A DNA stretch of 64,000 bases from Terriglobales bacterium. Lineage in GTDB: Bacteria > Acidobacteriota > Terriglobia > Terriglobales > Acidobacteriaceae. Numbering within the stretch: position 1 is the first letter of the stretch; the number at the start of each line of letters is the position of its first letter. The notes beneath the pieces are model-generated. The model had not been told where the DNA came from. It ran no database searches and saw nothing but the letters and a program-made list of their open reading frames with translations. A program made the position numbers and the translations under genes. Where the stretch lies: positions 224,612 through 288,611 of the forward strand of contig JAICWP010000005.1 in the NCBI GenBank assembly GCA_025934735.1, read 5' to 3'. Shown here piece by piece: positions 55,765 through 63,862 of this stretch.

Positions 55765-55817
55765 GTGACGTCACTAATGCGCTGTGACACGGGTCACGAA
55801 AACTTGTGATTATAACA
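55765..55817 (-). promoter_or_regulatory. Putative act-cta promoter and tandem dyads
   Basis: On the minus strand TGTTATAAT (55817-55809) is a perfect extended -10. Downstream lie GTGAC-CCGT-GTCAC (55797-55784) and GTGAC-GTCAC (55774-55765); their centres are 21 bp apart, two DNA turns, and would sit at about +5 to +37 of the transcript. That layout suits a repressor or RNA-level control. The protein that binds is unknown. Confidence 0.6.
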
Positions 55818-55968
55818 TCCGGCGGCGCGCTGCCCCATCGAGGCGCCCGCGCCGGCATATTTTTTCGTTCCTGCTGTTGCGATTTTCAACTGTGCCGGCG
55901 AGGAGCTCGCGCCCCGGCCGGAATTAATGTCGTAGCGCGATACATCTGCGGCAAGGGCTTGGGGTATA

Positions 55969-57408
55969 TCACAGCGCCATCACCAGCAGTTTCCGCTCCG
56001 TCATCTCTTCTATCGCGTAGCGCAGCCCTTCCCGCCCCAGTCCCGACTCCTTGATGCCCCCGTAAGGCATCGCATCCACCCGGAAGGTGGGAATATCGCC
56101 CGCAATCACTCCCCCGGTATCCAGCCGCTCGTAGGCGCGGAACAGCCGACCCGCGTCGCGCGTGAACACCCCTGCCTGCAGCCCGTAAGGCGAATCGTTC
56201 ACCCGCTCCAGCGCTTGCTCGAAACCTTCGTAGGCTTCCACCGTCACTACCGGAGCGAATATCTCCTGGCAGTTGACGCGCATTTCCGGCCGGGTCTCCG
56301 TCAAAACTGTCGGTTGCAGCAGAGAGCCTGCGCGTTGCCCGCCCGTCAGAAGTTTGGCCCCGCCCGCCACCGCCTCTTTCACCCACTCCTCCGCCCGCCG
56401 CGCGTCCTGTTCCCGGATCAGCGGCCCCACATCCACCCCCTCATCCAGCGGATCGCCCACCTTCAGCCGCTTCACCCGCTCCACCAGCAGCTCCTGGAAG
56501 CGTTCTTTCACGCTTTTCTCCACCAGGATTCTCTGCACCGAAATGCAGCTCTGTCCCGAATAGGAAAACCCGCCTGCCGCGCAGCGCTCAGCCGCCCGCT
56601 CCAGGTCCGCGTCGCTGTGAACTATGACCCCGGCGTTGCCGCCCAACTCCAGCGCCACCTTCTTCTTTCCTGCCCGGCTCTTGATCTGCCAGCCCACAGC
56701 CGAGCTGCCGGTGAAGGTGATCAGCTTCAGCCGCTCATCCAGCACCAGCACTTCCGCATCTTCATTGGCCAGCGGCAGCACGTTCAGCCCGCCCTCCGGC
56801 CAGCCCGCCTGCTGCACCACCTCGGCCAGAAGCAGGGCGCTCAGGGGCGTTTGCGGCGCCGGCTTCAGCACCAGGCTGCAGCCGCACGCCATGGCCGGCG
56901 CCACCTTGTGCGCCACCAGATTTAAAGGAAAATTAAACGGGGTAATCGCTCCCACTGCGCCCAGGGGAAAGCGCCGCACCATGGCCCAGCGGCCCGCCGC
57001 CGCTTCCATCAGGTCCAGCGGCAGCCACTCGCCATAAATCCGCGCCGCCTCCTCCGCCGCCACCGTGAAGGTCATCACCGCGCGCTCGGCCTCCACCCGT
57101 GCCGGCTTCAGCGGCTTGCCCGCTTCCTGCGCTATCGTGCGCGCGAACTCTTCTTTGCGCTCCGCCAGCTCCGCCCCCACCGCCCTCAGCACCCGCTGCC
57201 GTTCGTAGGTCGGCAGCTGCTTCGTTACCTCAAAGGCCCGCACCGCCGCCGCGACCGCTTCCTCGGCGTGCTTCCTCGTGCCTTCGTGCACCCGCCCGAC
57301 CACCTGCTGGTCGTAAGGCGCGCGAATTTCCACTTCCCGGCCTTCTTCTCTCCATTGTCCGTTGATCAGGAATCCATGGCTGGCGGTGTGGCTGAGCGTC
57401 TGCGGCAT
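55969..57408 (-). CDS. NAD(P)-dependent aldehyde dehydrogenase
   Basis: 479-residue ALDH-superfamily enzyme oxidising an aldehyde to a carboxylate. Domain landmarks: AITPFNFPLNLVAHKVAPAM (cofactor region), FTGSSAVGWQIKSRAG (Gly motif), LELGGNAGVIV with the general-base Glu, and the catalytic Cys288 in YSGQSCISVQRI; the C-terminus has PTFRVDAMPYGGIKESGLGR, with the usual bridging domain. Close relatives are lactaldehyde, glyceraldehyde-3-phosphate (non-phosphorylating) or succinate-semialdehyde dehydrogenases; substrate undecided. The gene is 287 bases from the act operon start, on the same strand. Confidence 0.94.
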   Translation of the reverse strand: MPQTLSHTASHGFLINGQWREEGREVEIRAPYDQQVVGRVHEGTRKHAEEAVAAAVRAFEVTKQLPTYERQRVLRAVGAELAERKEEFARTIAQEAGKPLKPARVEAERAVMTFTVAAEEAARIYGEWLPLDLMEAAAGRWAMVRRFPLGAVGAITPFNFPLNLVAHKVAPAMACGCSLVLKPAPQTPLSALLLAEVVQQAGWPEGGLNVLPLANEDAEVLVLDERLKLITFTGSSAVGWQIKSRAGKKKVALELGGNAGVIVHSDADLERAAERCAAGGFSYSGQSCISVQRILVEKSVKERFQELLVERVKRLKVGDPLDEGVDVGPLIREQDARRAEEWVKEAVAGGAKLLTGGQRAGSLLQPTVLTETRPEMRVNCQEIFAPVVTVEAYEGFEQALERVNDSPYGLQAGVFTRDAGRLFRAYERLDTGGVIAGDIPTFRVDAMPYGGIKESGLGREGLRYAIEEMTERKLLVMAL

Positions 57409-57547
57409 GAACTCAAACCTTACTGGAAATTAGGAAAGTACGGCAGGCAAGTCTACCTGATTCCGTTCTACCCCTTCCACTCCTTGCCCTGCACCTCACT
57501 TTTTTCCCAAGGTCATCTTGAGCGAGCGCCAGCCGTACCCGTGTGGT

Positions 57548-57566
57548 GACGGGGCTCTGCCCCGTC
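57548..57566. repeat. Hairpin GACGGGGC-TCT-GCCCCGTC
   Basis: Second copy of the block at 21189-21209; flanking GTGTGG and CCAG are also shared. Confidence 0.75.
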
Positions 57567-57601
57567 CAGGGCGGCGTCGGATTAGCCCGATCACCGTTCC
57601 T

Positions 57602-57670
57602 TTGTCATCCTGGAGCGAGCACGCGCGAGCTAAGAAGAAGCGCGAACGAAGGACCTATGCATTTCTCACT
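57602..57670 (+). repeat. Dispersed intergenic repeat (GTCATCCTGAG family), copy 2
   Basis: TTGTCATCCTGGAGCGAGCA at the start and CGAACGAAGGACCTATGCAT at the end. Same boundaries as 10001-10070 with a changed centre, about 70 bases. Confidence 0.7.
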
Positions 57671-57834
57671 GCGCAGCCCTCCCCGCCGAAATTCAAAGCT
57701 GGATTAGAAATGCCGAATCGCCTTCCGCAGGAAGGCGTCATGCTGAAGCCCTTCAGGGCTGAAGCATCTCGCGTGCAGGATCAGAATGCCGGCGGTGAAA
57801 CTACAGTCGGATAATCGAGGGTGAAACTGAGTCG

Positions 57835-57947
57835 CCACGCTGCGGCCGCGGAGCGGTCAGCCTCCACGCTCGCCGCGGAGCGGTGTCAGAATCCCCACGC
57901 TGCGCGCGGAGCGGCGTCAGAATGTAGCCCCGGACGTAAGTCCGGGG
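57835..57947. repeat. Degenerate tandem repeat and GNRA hairpin
   Basis: Three degenerate copies of CCACGCT-x-GCGGAGCGG with GTCAG between, then CCCCGGAC-GTAA-GTCCGGGG (57928-57947), the third member of the GNRA-loop hairpin family. Confidence 0.75.
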
Positions 57948-58088
57948 TACCCAGTGGAAACAGTCCCGAGCCCAGCGGGGCGAAAGATTGTTCTCACGCA
58001 CCAATGTCGCTACCCCAGGAAGCAAGCACGAAGGACACACCGCTACCCGCGTGCGCCCGCACCGGGCGGCTAGGGAGCGGAGCCCGCG

Positions 58089-58244
58089 CTAATGGGTGAT
58101 GTAAGCGGAAAAGTAATACGCCAGCACCCCGCACATGGCCAGGAACGAAATGCTGTACCCGGTCAGAATCCACAACTTGCGGCGGTCCGGATTGCTGCTG
58201 GCGCTGGTTGGAAGACTAGCAGTCCCTGTGGCCTGCTCTTGCAT
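58089..58244 (-). CDS. 51-residue membrane protein
   Basis: MQEQATGTASLPTSASSNPD (polar N-terminus), RRKLWILTGYSISFLAMCGV and LAYYFSAYITH: one TM helix of about 22 residues preceded by two Arg and a Lys, so the N-terminus is likely cytoplasmic. The ATG at 58244 has a strong GGGAGG seven bases upstream. A TTGGGT-T-ACCCAA palindrome lies 34 bases before the start. No family recognised; it may be a small oxidase or stress accessory, but this is a guess. Confidence 0.72.
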   Translation of the reverse strand: MQEQATGTASLPTSASSNPDRRKLWILTGYSISFLAMCGVLAYYFSAYITH

Positions 58245-58591
58245 ACACTACCTCCCGGTTGCTATGTGATCGGTACCTTGGGTTACCCAATCGGACTCGG
58301 CCCTATGGAGCCCCCGGCCAGATTCGTTCGGCCGTACATAGAACACGCCCAGAACGGGCGTTTATGATTACCCCACGCTGCCCGGGAACAGCAGCAATAA
58401 TTCGCGAATTTTACTACGTTTTTCGACCACCAAATCACAAAAATCGAGAGCTGCCCCGAAATCCCGTGTTGCCACAAAGGCAAAATCGCCTCCAAAAAGC
58501 GCCCTAAAACGCGTGCTTTTCGAGGTACTCCCCCAAATAGGCAAAAAAAATCCCCGGCCCGCAAGCCGGGGAGAGTCTAAGAGTCGGTTAA
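58245..58591. other. Gap between two small genes
   Basis: 347 bases. Contains the palindrome TTGGGT-T-ACCCAA (58278-58290), a small ACGCCC/GGGCGT hairpin near 58346-58362 and the terminator of the lysine-rich protein gene. No further gene seen. Confidence 0.5.
58543..58571 (-). terminator. Rho-independent terminator of the lysine-rich protein gene
   Basis: CCCCGGC-N6-GCCGGGG stem (58552-58571) followed on the minus strand by ATTTTTTTT, 20 bases after the stop codon. Confidence 0.92.
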
Positions 58592-58795
58592 CTACTTCTG
58601 CGAAGAGGACTTCGCTTCCTTCTTGGCTTTCTTGGCAGCCTTTTTGTTGGCCTTCTTTTCCTTTTTGGCCTGCTTCTTTTCGGCCTTGGACATCTTCTGA
58701 TTGGACGCCGGAGCAGCGGTGGAGCCAGCTTCCTGGGCCACGGCTACGCCGAGCAACATCGAGGCAGCGAACAGCAATGTGAGCAGCTTCTTCAT
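58592..58795 (-). CDS. Secreted lysine-rich small protein
   Basis: 67 residues. Signal peptide MKKLLTLLFAASMLLGVAVA, cleaved before QEAGSTAAPA, then a mature part of about 47 residues in which the last 33 have ~50% Lys (SKAEKKQAKKEKKANKKAAK, KAKKEAKSSSQK). It has AGGA before the ATG and a strong terminator after the stop, so it is very probably a single expressed gene. The polycation may bind nucleic acid, lipopolysaccharide or envelope polymers; I recognise no family. Confidence 0.88.
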   Translation of the reverse strand: MKKLLTLLFAASMLLGVAVAQEAGSTAAPASNQKMSKAEKKQAKKEKKANKKAAKKAKKEAKSSSQK

Positions 58796-59096
58796 TTTCC
58801 TAAACTCTCCTTAGAGATTTACGGGCATATTCAGGACGCACCGACTGCTTGGGACCGCTTGCAGGTGATTGTCCTCAGTGGGTATAAACCTCACCCCCTG
58901 ACAAAAGTTGCTGGACTGGAGCAAATTAATTGCCAGCCCCGGCGGCGGCGGCCCAAAACGGAACGGCTGTGGGTGCTCCCCACCCCCTCCAGGTAAGTAC
59001 ATGCTTACCAGTGAGTTAGGGGCCTATAATTTTCGTGCCGGGATGTGATGGCGAGCACATCAGGAGAACCACAGTCACCCATACACTGGCCTCATT
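58796..59096. other. Divergent intergenic region with a promoter box
   Basis: 301 bases between two divergent genes. On the plus strand GGCCTATAATTTT contains TATAAT (59025-59030), about 70 bases before the acetyltransferase start; the -35 region is poor. Nothing else is evident. Confidence 0.5.
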
Positions 59097-61859
59097 ATGG
59101 ATACAACGATGATCAAGCCCTCCAAGCCGAAGCCGTCTCGCGACCGTTCCCAGGACATATTGCGGGCCGAAGGGCATCCCCTGGATGCCATTTTCAAGCC
59201 CCAAAGTGTGGCCGTAGTAGGCGCCACCGAGCGCCAGGGCAGCGTGGGCCGAACCATCCTGTGGAACCTGCTGAGCACGCCCTTTGGAGGCACGGTCTAC
59301 CCCATCAATCCCAATCGCGGCAGCGTGCTGGGCATCAAGGCCTACCGCTCGCTGGCGGCGGTGCCGGAGCCGGTGCAGCTGGCGGTCATCGTGACTCCAG
59401 CGGACACGGTCCCGGGCGTCATCGGCGAGTGCCTGCAAACCGGGGTCAAAGGCGCCATCGTGATTTCCGCCGGCTTCAAGGAGCACGGCGAGCACGGCAA
59501 GAATCTGGAACGCCAGATCCTGGACCAGATCCGGGGCACGCCTCTGCGCATTATCGGCCCCAACTGCCTGGGAGTGATGAACCCGCTGACCGGCCTGAAT
59601 GCCACCTTCGCGCAATCCATGGCGCGGCCGGGCAACGTGGCCTTCATCAGCCAGAGCGGCGCGCTGTGCACGGCGGTGCTGGACTGGAGCCAGCGCGAGA
59701 TGGTGGGCTACAGCGCCTTCGTCTCCATCGGCTCCATGCTGGATGTGGACTGGGGCGACCTGATTGACTACCTGGGTAATGACCCGCGTACTCACAGCAT
59801 CGTGATGTATATGGAGTCGGTGGGCAACGCGCGCAGCTTCCTTTCGGCGGCGCGCGAGGTGTCGCTGACCAAGCCCATCATCGTTATCAAGGCCGGACGC
59901 ACGGAAGCGGCGGCGGTGGCGGCTGCCTCGCACACCGGCGCGCTTACCGGCAGCGACGAGGTGCTCGAGGCGGCCTTCCGGCGCTGCGGCGTGCTGCGCG
60001 TCACCTCCATCTCCGACCTGTTCTACCTGGCGGACGTGCTTTCCAAGCAGCCGCGTCCCCAGGGCCCGCGCCTCGCCATCCTCACCAACGCAGGCGGTCC
60101 CGGCGTGCTGGCCACCGATGCGCTTATCGGCCTGGGCGGCCAACTGGCGCCGCTTTCGCCGGAAACCATGAAGGCCTTCGACGAGCTGCTGCCGCCCCAC
60201 TGGAGCCACAACAATCCCGTGGACATCCTGGGCGACGCTGGCCCGCAGCGCTATGCCAAGGCGCTGGAAATCGCGGCCCACGATCCCAACATTGACGGCC
60301 TGCTCACCATCCTGACCCCGCAGGCCATGACCGACCCCACGCAAACCGCGGAGCAGCTCAAGCCCTACGCCAAGAGCACCAACAAGCCGGTGCTGGCCAG
60401 TTGGATGGGCGGCGCGGAAGTGGCGGCGGGGCAGGACATCCTCAATCGTGCCGGCATTCCTACGTTTCCTTTTCCGGACACGGCGGCTCGCGTCTTCTAC
60501 TACATGTGGCGCTACACCTACAACCTGCGCGGGCTGTACGAAACGCCTTCGCTGCCCGAGGATGCGGGCCAGACGGTGGATCGCAAGCGCGCTGAATCCA
60601 TCATCCAGCGGGCACGCCAGGCGGAACGCACGCTGCTGACCGAACTGGAGTCCAAGCAGGTGCTGGCGGCTTACGGCATCCCCTGCGTTCCCACGGTGCT
60701 GGCCATCAGCGAAAACGAGGCGGTGGAGCGCGCCGAGGAAATCGGCTACCCGGTTGTGCTCAAGCTGCACTCGGAAACGGTGACGCACAAAACCGACGTC
60801 GGCGGCGTGCAGCTGAATCTGCGCGATGCCGAGGCGGTGCGCAAGGCCTTCAGTGCCATCGAGACAGGCGTGCGCGAGAAGAAAGGCGAAGGCCACTTCC
60901 TGGGCGTAAGCGTGCAGCCCATGGTGAAGCACGAAGGGTACGAGCTCATCCTGGGCAGCAGCATTGACCCGCAATTCGGACCGGTGCTGCTGTTCGGCTC
61001 CGGCGGGCAACTGGTGGAGGTCTTCAAGGACCGGGCGCTGGCCCTGCCTCCGCTGAACACCACGCTGGCGCGCCGCACCATGGAGCAGACCAAAATCTTC
61101 CGCGCCCTGCAGGGGGTGCGCGGCCGCGCCTCGGTAGACCTGGTCGCGCTCGAGGATCTGCTGGTGCGCTTCAGCGAGCTGGTGGTGGAGCAGCCCTGGA
61201 TCAAGGAGATTGACATCAACCCGCTGCTGGCCTCCTCAGAACGCCTGCTGGCGCTGGATGCGCGCGTGGTGCTGCACGGGACCGAAGTGAAGGAGGAGCA
61301 GCTGCCGCGGCCCGCCATCCGCCCCTATCCCGCGCGCTACGTGGCCCCGTGGCGATTAAATAATGGCACTGAGGTGCTCATCCGGCCCGTGCGTCCCGAA
61401 GACGAGCCGGCGCTGGTGCGCTTCCACGAGGCGCTTTCCGAGCGCAGCGTGTACCTGCGATACTTCCAGCCCATGAAGCTGAGCACGCGCACCGCGCACG
61501 AGCGGCTCACCCGCATCTGCTTCCTGGACTACGACCGGGAGATGGCGCTGGTGGCCGAGCGCCGCGACCCGCGCAGTGGCGAGCCGGAAATTATCGCGGT
61601 GGCCCGCCTCAGCAAGCTGCACGCGGTCAACGAGGCGGAGGCCGCCATCGTGGTCAGCGACGGCTACCAGCACCAGGGCCTGGGCACCGAACTCTACCGC
61701 AGGATGGCCACCATTGCCCGCGACGAGAAGATTGCGCGCATTGTCTCCACCATGCTGGGCGAGAACCGCGAGATGCGCGCCATCTGCCAGAAGCTGGGCT
61801 TCCGCATCCAGCACGACATGGAAGAGCAGACGGTGAAGGCGGAGCTGGAGGTGGGGTAG
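59097..61859 (+). CDS. Pat/PatZ-like protein acetyltransferase (acyl-CoA synthetase-like + GNAT)
   Basis: 920 residues. Residues ~30-480 form a CoA-binding and ligase-CoA domain like ADP-forming acyl-CoA synthetase alpha ([59 protein letters not shown] with His279); ~490-740 an ATP-grasp-like beta domain ([30 protein letters not shown]); ~760-920 a GNAT domain ([34 protein letters not shown]). The order fits Pat of Salmonella and PatZ of E. coli, which acetylate lysines such as acetyl-CoA synthetase. The gene stands alone. Confidence 0.92.
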   Translation: MDTTMIKPSKPKPSRDRSQDILRAEGHPLDAIFKPQSVAVVGATERQGSVGRTILWNLLSTPFGGTVYPINPNRGSVLGIKAYRSLAAVPEPVQLAVIVTPADTVPGVIGECLQTGVKGAIVISAGFKEHGEHGKNLERQILDQIRGTPLRIIGPNCLGVMNPLTGLNATFAQSMARPGNVAFISQSGALCTAVLDWSQREMVGYSAFVSIGSMLDVDWGDLIDYLGNDPRTHSIVMYMESVGNARSFLSAAREVSLTKPIIVIKAGRTEAAAVAAASHTGALTGSDEVLEAAFRRCGVLRVTSISDLFYLADVLSKQPRPQGPRLAILTNAGGPGVLATDALIGLGGQLAPLSPETMKAFDELLPPHWSHNNPVDILGDAGPQRYAKALEIAAHDPNIDGLLTILTPQAMTDPTQTAEQLKPYAKSTNKPVLASWMGGAEVAAGQDILNRAGIPTFPFPDTAARVFYYMWRYTYNLRGLYETPSLPEDAGQTVDRKRAESIIQRARQAERTLLTELESKQVLAAYGIPCVPTVLAISENEAVERAEEIGYPVVLKLHSETVTHKTDVGGVQLNLRDAEAVRKAFSAIETGVREKKGEGHFLGVSVQPMVKHEGYELILGSSIDPQFGPVLLFGSGGQLVEVFKDRALALPPLNTTLARRTMEQTKIFRALQGVRGRASVDLVALEDLLVRFSELVVEQPWIKEIDINPLLASSERLLALDARVVLHGTEVKEEQLPRPAIRPYPARYVAPWRLNNGTEVLIRPVRPEDEPALVRFHEALSERSVYLRYFQPMKLSTRTAHERLTRICFLDYDREMALVAERRDPRSGEPEIIAVARLSKLHAVNEAEAAIVVSDGYQHQGLGTELYRRMATIARDEKIARIVSTMLGENREMRAICQKLGFRIQHDMEEQTVKAELEVG

Positions 61860-62217
61860 GAAGCCGGAGCAGGCACTTGGCAGTAGGCCTTTGGGTCCCT
61901 CGGCGGCGAGTATTTGTTTTCAGCAAGTTAGCCGGACGGATTCGGGGAAAATCTTCAAAGCAAAGAATTTAACTGGAACATCTTGCGATTGAGGTGGTAT
62001 TCCGGACAGTGCGGGGAGATTAGACAGGACAAGCTGGAAGGGCTCGGCCGAGATTGTTCTCTGCAGCCCCGCTGGTCACCGCCGCAGCCGAATTCAACTG
62101 GCAGCATCCAGCCTATAGGGGTGTACTTGGATCGAAGGCGACCGACCTTGCCTGTTCTGCAATTGTAACAAACCGGCCGTTTGGGGCATCATTGGACTCT
62201 GAACCTGTTACATTGTT
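61860..62217. other. Gap before the low-GC module
   Basis: 358 bases with no gene. The base composition drops towards its right side, where the imported-looking module begins. A TGTTG-TG-CAACA palindrome (62214-62225) overlaps the first start codon. Confidence 0.5.
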
Positions 62218-62877
62218 GTGCAACAGATGAGACCTTCGCGCCCGTTCCGATTTGTGTGTCATGGCCGTCCTACTCTCAACATCGCAATCCGATTAGGGTG
62301 GTTGCCGGGTGCACGTTATACGAATTTACGTGACATTCGGGGCTTTGATCACATCGGGCTGATCGACGTAAATTGGCGGGAGTACGATTTCAAAAAGCAC
62401 CTTAGCGCGGTAAAAGCTACGCTTCCGGTAGTTACGATTGCGCGAGACGTGGAAAGGATCGAAGATCTTGAACGGACTCTGGATCAAGCAAGAGAGCTGG
62501 CTTTATGGAGCAGGCACGTTGTGGTAGTACCGAAGGACATCAGATTTGCCGTTGAGATGGATCGCATTCCGGACAATGTCATTATCGGCTACAGCGTACC
62601 AACCCGCTATGGTGGCACTCCGATTCCGGTGAGTAGTTTCGTGGGTCGCAGTGTTCATCTGTTAGGCGGGAGACCTGATGTTCAGCACCGGCTCTCCCGT
62701 GTGTTGAAGGTGTTTAGTTTCGATGGAAATCGATTTACGGTCGATGCGGCATACGGTGACTACTTCGATGGGAGGGGCTTCGTACCACATCGGCGAGGTG
62801 GCTACTACGAGTGTATAAGGAGTTCCTTGCGGAGCATCAACAGGTTATGGTCGCACAATCATCGACGATCAACGTAA
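62218..62877 (+). CDS. DUF6610-like protein
   Basis: 219 residues, similar by pattern to uncharacterised DUF6610 proteins: a conserved RLGWLPGARYTNLRDIRGFD, then HIGLIDVNWREYDFKKHL, VTIARDVERIEDLERTL, HVVVVPKDIRFAV and GYSVPTRYGGTPIPVSSFVG, followed by HLLGGRPDVQHR. The alternating strand-helix layout ending in an HLLGG turn looks like an alpha/beta barrel. Function unknown; I know no tested member. The GTG at 62218 is used; ATG at 62227 is also possible. The stop lies 31 bases inside the GNAT gene. Base use is clearly lower in GC than the upstream genes. Confidence 0.82.
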   Translation: MQQMRPSRPFRFVCHGRPTLNIAIRLGWLPGARYTNLRDIRGFDHIGLIDVNWREYDFKKHLSAVKATLPVVTIARDVERIEDLERTLDQARELALWSRHVVVVPKDIRFAVEMDRIPDNVIIGYSVPTRYGGTPIPVSSFVGRSVHLLGGRPDVQHRLSRVLKVFSFDGNRFTVDAAYGDYFDGRGFVPHRRGGYYECIRSSLRSINRLWSHNHRRST

Positions 62878-63335
62878 TTCGGAATGCTACGAGCATAGAC
62901 CTGCCTGCGGTGAAACGTTTGGCAGACGATCACAAACGTGAGCTCGGATTCGTCCTAAATCCCGCACTCAGGGAGGCGATTCTTGAGAAGCGAGTGGTCG
63001 TAGCCCTTGGAGAAGGGAATCGCCTTGTCGGTTTCATTCACTTCCGGCACCGAAGGGACGGCGTGACAAAGGTATATCAGATTTGTATTGAGGGTGAGTG
63101 CAGGCGGCGAGGCTACGGCTTCGCCTTGCTTTCGAAGCTTGTCGAGGACGCGCTCACTATCGGGCAAGACACCATAAGCTTATCCTGCCCAGAGGACTTG
63201 GCTGCGAATGAATTCTACAAGGCTTGTGGGTTTACTCAGGATGGCCACGTAAGAAGTCCCGCTCGCCGATTGGTGCAGTGGAAGCTTAGGATTGTCAAAG
63301 ATAAAGACGCTTTGGTCTCGGAGAACGACACATGA
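62847..63335 (+). CDS. GNAT-family N-acetyltransferase
   Basis: 162 residues from ATG 62847 (GTG 62811 is an alternative that overlaps more). GNAT motifs: NVIRNATSIDLPAVKRLADD, CIEGECRRRGYGFALLSKLV (R-R-x-G-x-G/A acetyl-CoA loop) and NEFYKACGFTQDG, the typical last strand. It overlaps the DUF6610-like gene by 31 bases and the membrane gene by ATGA, so the three are cotranscribed. GNAT partners are common in toxin-antitoxin and nucleobase-modifying modules, but its acceptor is not inferable. Confidence 0.87.
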   Translation: MVAQSSTINVIRNATSIDLPAVKRLADDHKRELGFVLNPALREAILEKRVVVALGEGNRLVGFIHFRHRRDGVTKVYQICIEGECRRRGYGFALLSKLVEDALTIGQDTISLSCPEDLAANEFYKACGFTQDGHVRSPARRLVQWKLRIVKDKDALVSENDT

Positions 63336-63862
63336 CCATGACTCCCGACACAAAGGATTTTTTGTTGCATCTCTATGACAAGCTGTGGGAAAACATGGGT
63401 TCTAAAGAGGGGCGATTATGGAGTTATCTCGGAATTTACGGTGCCGCCGTTGCGATTGCGTTGGGCGTGGGGGAGTACGCTGGAGCGCAGCTTTACGGCA
63501 GCCTCGTTGCGATGGCGCTTACCGTCTGGGCGGTGTTGATCGTTGTTAATGCCAATTGGTGGCTGCAAAGGAATCGACTGATTGTCATTCAGATTGAGAA
63601 AAAGTTTGGAGGCGAAGGTGGTCTCAGTGGAGTAATCCCGAAATCATATCAGGACGGGTATTTCGGATTCGATCGCCTGTACCGTGGCAGCGTCTTAGTT
63701 CTCACGGGAATCGCTTTCTTCCTATATCTAAGGACATTATTCAAGTTTCGAACTGGCGTTCCGGTGGATTCTAACCTCGTCGTCGTGGGGGGCCTGCTGT
63801 ATGCGTTGTTTGCTGCGGCTGTCGCCTATTGTGCTGCTGAACACCATACGTACATTCGGTGA
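63332..63862 (+). CDS. Four-TM membrane protein, C-terminus cut by an IS element
   Basis: 176 residues, not recognised. Four helices: GIYGAAVAIALGVGEYAGAQ, LVAMALTVWAVLIVVNANWW, GSVLVLTGIAFFLYLRTLF and LVVVGGLLYALFAAAVAYC, with a ~45-residue loop between helices 2 and 3 (LQRNRLIVIQIEKKFGGEGG). ATG has GGAG upstream and overlaps the GNAT stop by 4 bases. The stop TGA (63860-63862) is the first triplet of the IS left end (TGACCTGCTCCCC), so the natural C-terminus beyond ...EHHTYIR has probably been replaced or truncated. Confidence 0.75.
   Translation: MTMTPDTKDFLLHLYDKLWENMGSKEGRLWSYLGIYGAAVAIALGVGEYAGAQLYGSLVAMALTVWAVLIVVNANWWLQRNRLIVIQIEKKFGGEGGLSGVIPKSYQDGYFGFDRLYRGSVLVLTGIAFFLYLRTLFKFRTGVPVDSNLVVVGGLLYALFAAAVAYCAAEHHTYIR

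Larger units (their letters stand above)
57409..58088. other. Gene-free gap rich in repeats
   Basis: 680 bases. Holds a GACGGGGC-TCT-GCCCCGTC hairpin (57548-57566), a dispersed repeat copy (57602-57670), a degenerate ~27-30-base tandem CCACGCT...GCGGAGCGG block (57835-57922) and a GNRA hairpin (57928-57947). No credible gene. Confidence 0.65.

Noticed and set aside
57518..57814. A 98-codon frame in the repeat-rich gap
   Set aside because: Covers the dispersed repeat and a hairpin; product is low-complexity.
59016..61010. A 664-codon open frame antisense to the Pat-like gene
   Set aside because: Same reason: composition-driven antisense frame, with no domain recognised and no ribosome-binding site.
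62218..63862. A named antiphage system
   Set aside because: No nuclease, helicase, TIR or cyclase domain can be seen; calling it a known defence system would be unsupported.
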